Source: Elusimicrobiota bacterium (GTDB lineage Bacteria; Elusimicrobiota; Elusimicrobia; UBA1565; UBA9628). From it: 64,000 nucleotides of DNA. The translations under genes were made by a program, and so were the position numbers. This document shows positions 52,351 to 59,049 of this stretch, piece after piece. The stretch spans positions 124,001 through 188,000 of the forward strand of contig JACRDT010000010.1 in the NCBI GenBank assembly GCA_016212795.1, given 5' to 3'. Within the stretch, counting starts at the first letter, position 1, and each line of letters starts with the position of its first letter. The notes below the pieces were generated by a model, which was not told the origin of the DNA, made no database searches, and was given only the letters and a program-made list of their open reading frames with translations.

Positions 52351-54008
52351 CCCAGCCTGGAGCCTTGCTCCCCGGGTTGACCGCGGTCGCCCACGCCATC
52401 GTCGTCATCAGCGTGGTGGGCGCCCTGGGCCTCTTCCTGGGCCAGCTGCGTTGGCGCGGGGTCGGCCTGGGGATCGCCGGCGTGCTGTTCGCGGGGCTGG
52501 GCTTCGGGCATGCCGGCGTCACGGTGCCCGAGGAGGTCCTGGAGTTCCTGCGGGAGTCCGGGCTCATCCTCTTCGTCTACACCATCGGCATCCAGGTGGG
52601 GCCCGGGTTCTTCTCCTCCTTGAGGCGCCAGGGGCTGCGGCTCAATTCCCTGGCCGCCGCCGTGGTCCTGTTGGGTGCCGCGCTCGCGGTGCTGTTCGCC
52701 AAGGCGGGCGGCATCCCGGCGGCCGCGGCCGTGGGCGCCTACTCGGGCGCGGTCACCAACACCCCGAGCCTGGCCGCCGCGCAGCAGGCGCTCAAGGACC
52801 TCGCCGCGCCCGCCGGCGCCGCCGGGCTCACCGGGATCGGGTACGCGGTGTGCTACCCCTTCGGCGTCCTGGGGACGATCCTCGTCCTCGTCCTGGCGCG
52901 CGCGGTCTTCCGCGTGGACGCGGCCCAGGAGGCGCGCGCCGTGAGCCCCGAGGAAGATGCCCCGGAGGTCGCCGCCGTCAACATCAAGGTCGAGAACCGC
53001 AACATCGACGGCCTGCCGATCTCGAAGCTCCCCGCGCTGGAGAGCCTGGGGGTGCGCTTCTCCCGCCTCCTCCACGACGGGCGGGTGAGCCTCCCGCGCA
53101 GCGACACGCTCGTGCGCCTGGGCGACGTGCTGCGGGCGGTCGGGCCGAGGCAGAAGCTCGACGAGCTCGTGCTCGTGCTGGGGCGGGTGAGCGACCTGGA
53201 CCTCAAGAGCCTGCCCAGCCGCATCATGGCCAGCCGCATCATCGTGACCCAGGGTTCGGCGCTGGGCAAGAGCCTGCGGGAGCTCGAGCTCGCCGACCGC
53301 TACGGCGTGGTGGTCACCCGGGCGGCCCGCGCCGAGATCGAGTTCGTCCCGGGCTCGGATTTCACCGTTCATTTCGGCGACACCCTCCTGGCGGTGGGCG
53401 AGGAGGAGGACGTGGCGCGCTTCGCGGCGATGGTGGGCAATTCGCCCAAGGCCCTCAACCATCCCCAGCTCATCCCGGTCTTCATCGGCATCGCCCTGGG
53501 GGTGCTGCTCGGCTCCCTGCCCCTGCGGGTGCCCGGGATGGCGGTCCCCGTCAAGCTGGGCCTGGCCGGCGGCCCGCTCGTGGCCGCCCTGCTGCTGAGC
53601 CGCGTCGGCCAACTGGGCCCGCTGTCCTGGTACATGCCCATCAGCGCCAATTTCATGCTGCGGGAGATGGGCATCATCCTCTTCCTGGCGTGCGTGGGGC
53701 TGGCCGCCGGCGACCGGTTCGTCGAGACCCTGGTCCGGGGGGCGGGCCTGCGCTGGCTGGCGTGCGGCGCGGTCATCACCTTCGTGCCGCTGGCCGCCGT
53801 GGGCTTGTTCGCGCGGTGGCGCTTCAAGCTCAACTACCACGTCCTGTGCGGGACCCTGGCGGGCAGCATGACGGACCCTCCGGCCCTGGCCTACGCCAAC
53901 GCCGTCGCCCCGTGCAGCGCGACCGCCGTCTCCTACGCGACGGTCTATCCCATGACCATGCTCCTGCGCGTGGTCATGGCGCAGGTCCTGGTGACGGTCC
54001 TCTTCTGA
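52347..54008 (+). CDS. Aspartate:alanine-exchanger-type permease
   Basis: The ATG overlaps the DUF1116 stop, giving 553 residues. Two blocks of about five helices each enclose two TrkA-C (RCK_C) domains at about 200-370, the layout of the AAE/YidE transporter family. Motifs include G-L-x-L-F-V-Y-T-I-G-I-Q-V-G-P-G-F-F and G-A-x-T-N-T-P-S-L-A-A-A. Such carriers exchange dicarboxylates or amino acids. Co-translation with the AllFGH-like genes suggests import of the ureide or export of oxamate/oxalurate-type product (inference). Confidence 0.88.
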   Translation: MTQPGALLPGLTAVAHAIVVISVVGALGLFLGQLRWRGVGLGIAGVLFAGLGFGHAGVTVPEEVLEFLRESGLILFVYTIGIQVGPGFFSSLRRQGLRLNSLAAAVVLLGAALAVLFAKAGGIPAAAAVGAYSGAVTNTPSLAAAQQALKDLAAPAGAAGLTGIGYAVCYPFGVLGTILVLVLARAVFRVDAAQEARAVSPEEDAPEVAAVNIKVENRNIDGLPISKLPALESLGVRFSRLLHDGRVSLPRSDTLVRLGDVLRAVGPRQKLDELVLVLGRVSDLDLKSLPSRIMASRIIVTQGSALGKSLRELELADRYGVVVTRAARAEIEFVPGSDFTVHFGDTLLAVGEEEDVARFAAMVGNSPKALNHPQLIPVFIGIALGVLLGSLPLRVPGMAVPVKLGLAGGPLVAALLLSRVGQLGPLSWYMPISANFMLREMGIILFLACVGLAAGDRFVETLVRGAGLRWLACGAVITFVPLAAVGLFARWRFKLNYHVLCGTLAGSMTDPPALAYANAVAPCSATAVSYATVYPMTMLLRVVMAQVLVTVLF

Positions 54009-54010
54009 CC

Positions 54011-54415
54011 ATGCCGCCCGACCAAGGCGCCGCGTCGCCCGCCCGGGAGCACTTGCGCGAGGTCCTGCGCTTCATCGTCGTGGGGGTGGGCGCCGTGAGC
54101 GTGGACGCGGCCGGCTACGCCCTCCTGGTGCGCTTCCTCGGCCCGGACCCGGCCAAGGCCTCCTCGTTCATCGCGGGCGCGCTCTTCGGCTTCTGGCTCA
54201 ACCGGTCGTGGACCTTCCGCTCCCAGGGAATGCCCCTGGTCCAACTGCCGGTCTTCTCGGCGGTCTACGCGACGAGCTTCTGCGCCAACGTGGGGGTCAA
54301 CCATCTCGTGCTCAGGCTCTGGCCCTCGGCCTTGACGCCGGGCTTCCTGGCGGCCACCGCGACCTCCACCGTCATGAACTTCCTCGGCATGAAGTTCCTG
54401 GTGTTCCGCCGATGA
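54011..54415 (+). CDS. GtrA-family membrane protein
   Basis: The 134-residue protein has four hydrophobic helices and the GtrA pattern R-F-I-V-V-G-V-G-A-V-S near the start and N-F-L-G-M-K-F-L-V-F near the end, with F-W-L-N-R-S-W-T-F in the middle. GtrA-type proteins help flip polyprenyl-linked sugars. It fits the GT-C genes elsewhere in the window better than its immediate neighbours. The stop overlaps the mazG start (ATGA). Confidence 0.85.
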   Translation: MPPDQGAASPAREHLREVLRFIVVGVGAVSVDAAGYALLVRFLGPDPAKASSFIAGALFGFWLNRSWTFRSQGMPLVQLPVFSAVYATSFCANVGVNHLVLRLWPSALTPGFLAATATSTVMNFLGMKFLVFRR

Positions 54416-54888
54416 CCGCCCTGAACCGGCTCATCGGCGTCATCGCCCGGCTCCGGGGGCCCGGCGGGTGCCCGTGGGACAGGAAGCAGACGCACCGCTC
54501 CCTCATCAAGTACCTGCGCGAGGAGTCCCGCGAGCTCGAGGCGGCGCTGCGCCGCGGCCGGGCCCGCGAGATCGAGGAAGAGCTGGGCGACGTCCTGCTG
54601 CAGGTCCTCCTGCACGCTCAACTGGCCTGCGAGCGGGGGCTCTTCGACATCCACGACGTGGCCCGCGCCCTCACGAAGAAGCTGGTGCGGCGCCACCCGC
54701 ACGTCTTCGGCGGCAAGCCCCTCAAGACCGCGGCGGACGTGGTGAGGCAGTGGGAGGTCTTGAAGCGCCGGGAGAAGCGGCTGCGCCGCCGGCCGTCTAC
54801 GGCCCGGGGGCGCGCCTCAACGCCCGGACCATGTCGCGGAAGGCCGCGTAGAGGTGCCGCCTTTGGGCCGGGGAGGCGTCCCGGATGA
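54412..54888 (+). CDS. MazG-type nucleoside triphosphate pyrophosphohydrolase
   Basis: The 158-residue protein is a single MazG domain. The signature G-C-P-W-D-R-K-Q-T-H, E-E-S-R-E-L-E-A-A and E-E-L-G-D-V-L-L-Q-V provides the magnesium-binding acidic residues, and H-P-H-V-F-G is also present. E. coli MazG has two such domains. The enzyme hydrolyses unwanted NTPs/dNTPs. The last 30 residues are Arg/Pro-rich and overlap the XRE gene antisense by 92 bases. Confidence 0.87.
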   Translation: MTALNRLIGVIARLRGPGGCPWDRKQTHRSLIKYLREESRELEAALRRGRAREIEEELGDVLLQVLLHAQLACERGLFDIHDVARALTKKLVRRHPHVFGGKPLKTAADVVRQWEVLKRREKRLRRRPSTARGRASTPGPCRGRPRRGAAFGPGRRPG

Positions 54889-55147
54889 GGTCCGCCACCT
54901 TATGTTCGACGGGATAGGGGTCGCGCCGCCGGGGCTGGTGGCCCAGCAGTCGTCCGGGGTCCACGCCGAGAGCCTCCGCCATGCGCTGGACCGTGGCGAG
55001 GCTGGGCTTTCTGATTCCGCGCTCGATCTGGCCGATGAAGGAGAGATGGACGCCGGCGCGCTCGGCGAGTTCCTCCTGGGTCCAGCCTCGGAGGTTGCGC
55101 TCCTCCCGGATGCGCCTGGAGAGGGACTTGTAGATGTTTTCAGTCAT
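54797..55147 (-). CDS. XRE-family transcriptional regulator
   Basis: From ATG 55147 the protein has 116 residues; the upstream ATG at 55156 is possible. A helix-turn-helix at about 9-65 (R-I-R-E-E-R-N-L-R-G-W-T-Q-E-E-L-A-E-R-A-G, then Q-I-E-R-G-x-R-K-P-S) is followed by a short helical tail. It is transcribed divergently from a receiver-domain gene. The 3' end overlaps mazG antisense by 92 bases, so the two transcripts could interfere. Confidence 0.88.
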   Translation of the reverse strand: MTENIYKSLSRRIREERNLRGWTQEELAERAGVHLSFIGQIERGIRKPSLATVQRMAEALGVDPGRLLGHQPRRRDPYPVEHKVADLIRDASPAQRRHLYAAFRDMVRALRRAPGP

Positions 55148-55211
55148 GGCAGGCATTCGCCGGCAGCACGGCGATTCTAACATCACCTGAGGGCATCCGC
55201 TAGATACCAGG

Positions 55212-55268
55212 AGCATTTGTAACAACAATGCTGTGAGTATTGGCATGTCGAAGGGAATATGGTATTCC
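55212..55268. promoter_or_regulatory. Operator-like dyads between the XRE and receiver genes
   Basis: A dyad at 55212-55232 has perfect arms AGCATT and AATGCT, 9 bases apart, with TGT/ACA inside. A second, at 55254-55268, reads GGAATA-TGG-TATTCC. The stretch is AT-rich compared with the genome. A minus-strand TAGAAT (plus-strand about 55174-55179) may be the XRE -10. Both dyads are reasonable binding sites for the XRE regulator. Confidence 0.45.
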
Positions 55269-55285
55269 TAGGACATGGCGGGTCC

Positions 55286-55648
55286 ATGCTGACTCTGGTC
55301 GTGGCGGATGACGACCCCGAGATACGGCGGCTCCTGGCCCGTTGGGCCGGCCTCCTGGGACTGGACTGCGTAACGGTGGAGAGCGCGGGCGCGCTCCTGC
55401 GGGCCGTCGGTTCGGAACCACCGCAGGCGCTGATCTGCGACGTCCATCTCGCCGAGGCCGACGGGATCGGTCTTTGCCGAATCCTCGCGGCCAGGCATCC
55501 CGGCCTCGCGATCATCATGATGACGGGCGACGCCGGAGAGGTGGGGCGCGCCCGCGCCGCCGGGTTCGGCCACGTCTTTGAGAAGCCCTTCGACCTGCGC
55601 CTATTGGAGGGCGCTTTGAGAAAGCTCGTCTGTCGGGAAGGGAACTAA
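55286..55648 (+). CDS. Single-domain response regulator (receiver)
   Basis: I choose the inner ATG at 55286, which starts directly at the conserved fold (M-L-T-L-V-V-A-D-D-D), giving 120 residues. Key residues are D8/D9, phospho-acceptor D52, T80 and K100. No output domain is present, so it acts by protein contact, like CheY or SpoF types. No histidine kinase is visible in the window. Confidence 0.9.
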   Translation: MLTLVVADDDPEIRRLLARWAGLLGLDCVTVESAGALLRAVGSEPPQALICDVHLAEADGIGLCRILAARHPGLAIIMMTGDAGEVGRARAAGFGHVFEKPFDLRLLEGALRKLVCREGN

Positions 55649-55702
55649 TTCAGCTCTCGCTCGTATGAGCCGAAGCCATCCCTGAAGAAAGCGGCCGGGA
55701 CG

Positions 55703-56332
55703 TCAAAGCGCGTAGCGCACCCGGAAGGCGGCCTTCGCCCCGGGTGGGATGGTCGGGATCCTCACGAAGGAGACCCCGGGGAGGCCGGCCGCCGCCTTCT
55801 TGACCGAGTCCGTCACGAGGATCTCGGACCCCTTGGCCGTGTCCTCGCCGAGCTTCGAGGCGGCGTTGACCTCGGCGCCGAAGACGTCGTGGTCCCCGAT
55901 CCTGAGGACCTCGCCGAACCCCAGCCCCACGCACAGCAGGATCTTCTCCGCGTCCGACTGGTCCGCGTTGTAAGCCTTGGCGATCCGCTGCATCGCCGCC
56001 GCGCACTCGATCGCCCTGGCGGCCTTGCGGAAGATCACCATCATGCTGTCGCCTTCCAGCTTGAGCAGGATGCCGTCGTACTGGTCGATGCAGGGGACGA
56101 AGATGCGCTCCGCCTCATGGATGATCTGCAGGAAATGGATGATGCCGAATTCGCTCACGCGCCTGGAGAACCCCGCCAGGTCGGTGAACATGACCGCCCA
56201 CTCCTCGCCGAACAGGTCCCAGACGCGCCGGTCCACCGCGGCCTTGTCCGCCCCCGGCTTGAGCCGCTCCTCCAGCAGCTTCTCGAGCCTGTCGTGCGAC
56301 GCTCCCGCTCCGACCTGTGTCGTGAATGGCAT
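55703..56332 (-). CDS. Class III adenylate/guanylate cyclase
   Basis: From ATG 56332 (GAGGGG upstream) the protein has 209 residues. A short N-terminal helical part is followed by the CHD cyclase domain. Metal ligands are D51 (F-T-D-L-A-G-F) and D95 (K91-L-E-G-D), and the purine-reading pair appears as K91 and D149, suggesting ATP as substrate. The transition-state pair is N156 with Lys160 in place of the usual Arg (V-N-A-A-S-K), which could lower activity. No sensor domain is attached. Confidence 0.85.
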   Translation of the reverse strand: MPFTTQVGAGASHDRLEKLLEERLKPGADKAAVDRRVWDLFGEEWAVMFTDLAGFSRRVSEFGIIHFLQIIHEAERIFVPCIDQYDGILLKLEGDSMMVIFRKAARAIECAAAMQRIAKAYNADQSDAEKILLCVGLGFGEVLRIGDHDVFGAEVNAASKLGEDTAKGSEILVTDSVKKAAAGLPGVSFVRIPTIPPGAKAAFRVRYAL

Positions 56333-56448
56333 AGTGACCCCTCGCGTCCGGATGTTGCAGGAGGGATTATCCCCTTGTCCCAGCACGTTTGTCAATGCCA
56401 CTTGCCCTTGGAGACGCCGGCGTGTTAGGATATGGCAGGCAACCCCCC

Positions 56449-58002
56449 ATGGTCCATCCTGACGCAGGGAAGCTCCCGAAGCAGGTCATCAACATCCATC
56501 ACTTCGAGGAGGAGTTCAAGTCCCCGAGCGATCCCCTGTCGCCGGTGAAGTTCGGGACCTCGGGGCACCGAGGCAAGCTCGGCGGCGGCTTCTGCAAGCT
56601 GCATGCCCAGGCCATCGCGCAGGCGGTGGCGCGCTTCCATAGAGAGAAGGGCATCGAGGGCCCCATCCTCGTCGGGGGCGACACCCGGCTCATGGCCGAG
56701 CGGACCGCGAGGCTGTGCGCCGAGGTCCTGACCGCCAACGGCATCGAGACCATCCTGGCCGACATCCCGCTGCCCACCCCCGTCTTCTCGTCCGAGATCA
56801 TCAACGGCAACGCCATCGCGGCCTTGAACGGCACGGCCTCGCACAACCCGCCCGAGGACATGGGGCTCAAGTACAACCCCCCGAGCGGCGGCCCGGCCGG
56901 CACGGAGGTCACCTCGGTCATCGAGGCCTACGCCAACGAGTTCCTCAGGGAGCCCAAGAAGATCAGGCGGCTCTCCCTGCGCAACCCCAAGGCCCTGCAC
57001 CTGCTCAAGACGGCCGACCTGGTCCGGCCCTACGTCGACAGGCTCGCCAAGGTGGTGGACCTGGGCGCGATCCGGTCCTCGGGGCTGAGGATCGGCATCC
57101 ACCCCCTGGGCGGCACGTCGACCCCTTTCTATCGGCGCCTCATGGAAGCCTTCGACCTGCGGAACCTCGACATTGTGGACAAGACGGTGGATCCCACCTT
57201 CGGCTTCATCCCGGCCGACCACGACGGCAAGACCCGCATGGACCCGTCGTCCAAATACCCGATGGCGCCCCTCCTCGACCTGGCCAAGAAGGGGAAGTAC
57301 GATTTCGTCGGCGCTTCCGACCCGGACGCGGACAGGTTCGGCGTGGCGACGCGCGCCGCGGGCCTGGTGTCCCCGAACCACGCCCTGTCCATCCTGTTCG
57401 ACTATCTGCTGACCCACAGGCCCGAGTGGCCCCAGGGCCTCAAGGCGGGCCGCACCATCGGCACGACGCACTTGATCGACCGGATCGCCAAGGCGCGCGG
57501 CCGGGAGGTGGAGGAGGTCAACGTCGGCTTCAAGTACTACGTGGAAGGCCTCCGCGCGGACCGCTACGTCATCGCGGGCGAGGAGAGCGCCGGGATGTCC
57601 ATGTACCGCTGGACCACGGAGAAAGACGGCATCCTGGCGGTCATGCTCCTGGCGGAGGTCATGGCCAAGACCGGCCAGGACCTCTTCGACCTCTACAAGG
57701 AGCTCGTGGCTAGGCACGGCGACCCCGCCTACAGGCGCGTCGACATCGCGGCCGACGAGGCCGCGGCCGCCAAGGTCAAGGCCCTGAAAGCTTCGTCGCT
57801 TGCGGGGCTCAAGCAGCTGGCCGGCGAGGCCGTGACGGGCGTGCGCGACACCGACGGGATCAAGGTCTACATGGCGGATTCGTGGGTCCTGGCGCGCACG
57901 TCGGGGACCGAGGCCATCGTGAAGCTCTACGGCGAGAGCTTCCGGGGCGAGCAGCACCTCGACCAGGTCTTCGCCGAGAGCGCCGCTCTGTTCGGATTGT
58001 AA
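56449..58002 (+). CDS. pgm: Phosphoglucomutase (alpha-D-phosphohexomutase family)
   Basis: I choose ATG 56449, after a -10-like TAGGAT at 56426-56431, giving 517 residues, close to the E. coli Pgm length (about 546). The K-F-G-T-S-G-H-R-G start, the phosphoserine loop T-A-S-H-N-P-P, the metal loop D-P-D-A-D-R, the sugar-binding G-E-E-S-A-G-M and the phosphate-binding R-T-S-G-T-E-A are intact. It interconverts glucose-1- and glucose-6-phosphate, feeding dTDP- and UDP-sugars. Its stop codon TAA is the first unit of a tandem TAACGGACGG repeat. Confidence 0.94.
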   Translation: MVHPDAGKLPKQVINIHHFEEEFKSPSDPLSPVKFGTSGHRGKLGGGFCKLHAQAIAQAVARFHREKGIEGPILVGGDTRLMAERTARLCAEVLTANGIETILADIPLPTPVFSSEIINGNAIAALNGTASHNPPEDMGLKYNPPSGGPAGTEVTSVIEAYANEFLREPKKIRRLSLRNPKALHLLKTADLVRPYVDRLAKVVDLGAIRSSGLRIGIHPLGGTSTPFYRRLMEAFDLRNLDIVDKTVDPTFGFIPADHDGKTRMDPSSKYPMAPLLDLAKKGKYDFVGASDPDADRFGVATRAAGLVSPNHALSILFDYLLTHRPEWPQGLKAGRTIGTTHLIDRIAKARGREVEEVNVGFKYYVEGLRADRYVIAGEESAGMSMYRWTTEKDGILAVMLLAEVMAKTGQDLFDLYKELVARHGDPAYRRVDIAADEAAAAKVKALKASSLAGLKQLAGEAVTGVRDTDGIKVYMADSWVLARTSGTEAIVKLYGESFRGEQHLDQVFAESAALFGL

Positions 58003-58055
58003 CGGACGGTAACGGACGGGTAACGGACGGGTAACGGACGGGGTAACGGACGGGG
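58000..58055 (+). repeat. Five tandem TAACGGACGG repeats
   Basis: Units of 10, 11, 11, 12 and 12 bases lie head to tail, growing by G residues. The first TAA is the pgm stop. Differing unit lengths place TAA stops in more than one frame. The last unit runs into the left arm of the adjacent palindrome, with which it shares GGGG. Confidence 0.9.
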
Positions 58056-58132
58056 TCAGGTCTTTACTTATTACTCTTGCACTGCAAGGAAGTGCGACCT
58101 CGGGCAACAGTAATAAGTAAAGACCTGACCCC
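58052..58132. mobile_element. MITE/REPIN-like palindromic element
   Basis: Perfect 24-base inverted repeats (58052-58075 and 58109-58132, beginning GGGGTCAGGTC) flank a 33-base centre that itself contains TTGCACTGCAA and a GCACT/AGTGC pair. The AT-rich inner arm (TTTACTTATTACT) stands out against the genome. From memory, GGGGTCAGGTC ends resemble elements moved by REP-associated tyrosine transposases; no transposase is nearby. It lies just upstream of the cyclase-family gene's ribosome site. Confidence 0.75.
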
Positions 58133-58147
58133 ATCGAGGAGGGAGGG

Positions 58148-58963
58148 ATGATGAGACCGGGGAATTTCCTTAAACTGATGGGCAAGGTGCGGATGTACGA
58201 CCTGACGCAGCCGCTGAGCGTGCACACCCCGCCGTGGCCGAGCTACATCCCGCTCTCGGTCCAGTACTTCAAGAGGATCGCGGGCGCCCACATGGGCCAG
58301 GGCGCCAACGGCCAGGTCATCACGACGAGCAACCACGTCGGCACCCACATGGACGGCGAGATCCACTTCCACGCCAGCGGCCGCACCATCGGCCAGGTGC
58401 CGATGGCGGAGTGGGTCGGACCGGGGGTGGTGGTGGACATCTCCAAGGACGTGGGCGATTACGACCTCTACGAGCCCGAGCTCCTCAAGAAGCGCGCGGA
58501 TATCAGGAAGGGGGACATCCTCATCATCAACACCGGTTACCACCGCTACGCCTGGGACCAGAAGGGCTCCGACGAGGTGCGCTACTTCGTCAAGCACCCC
58601 GGGCCGGGGCCGAAGTTCCACAAGTGGGCGCTGGCCATGAAGTTCAAGTGGATCGGCGTGGACTGCGGCAGCGCGGACCACCCCATGAACACCATCATCC
58701 GCAACTGGCACCCCAAGCTCTTCGTGGAGGCCGAGAAGAAGCTCATGGCCCGCTACGGCCAGTCCTGGGACGCCGTGTTCCCTCCCGAGGAATACTACCA
58801 GGTGATGCACCTCAAGCTCTTCCCGAAGAAGCTCGTCCACGCGGAGAACCTCGGGGGCGACATCGACAAGCTCAACAACAAGCGGGCCTGGATCGGGTGC
58901 TTCCCCCTCAAGGGCATGGAGCTCGAGTCGGCCATGTGCCGCATGGCGGCCTGGCTGCCCTGA
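58148..58963 (+). CDS. Cyclase-family metal-dependent amidohydrolase
   Basis: The 271-residue protein has the kynurenine formamidase/isatin hydrolase-type metal motif N-H63-V-G-T-H67-M-D69-G-E-I-H73-F. Members hydrolyse amide or lactam bonds of N-heterocycle catabolites. GAGGAGGGAGGG precedes the start, and the second ATG codon could also be used. Lying near AllFGH-like and xanthine-dehydrogenase-like genes, it may act on a ring-opening step of purine or indole breakdown (inference). A MITE-like palindrome sits immediately upstream. Confidence 0.88.
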   Translation: MMRPGNFLKLMGKVRMYDLTQPLSVHTPPWPSYIPLSVQYFKRIAGAHMGQGANGQVITTSNHVGTHMDGEIHFHASGRTIGQVPMAEWVGPGVVVDISKDVGDYDLYEPELLKKRADIRKGDILIINTGYHRYAWDQKGSDEVRYFVKHPGPGPKFHKWALAMKFKWIGVDCGSADHPMNTIIRNWHPKLFVEAEKKLMARYGQSWDAVFPPEEYYQVMHLKLFPKKLVHAENLGGDIDKLNNKRAWIGCFPLKGMELESAMCRMAAWLP

Positions 58964-59049
58964 AGAAGCGCCGTCCGCCGCCGCCCGCCCAGGAGCCCCG
59001 GGCCGCCGGGGGACATCCGGCCGCCGGAGGTCCTCCGGAAGGGCTGCCC

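Noticed and set aside
58000..58132. Tandem TAACGGACGG units and the palindrome as a CRISPR array
   Set aside because: The units are contiguous without spacers and no cas genes are present.
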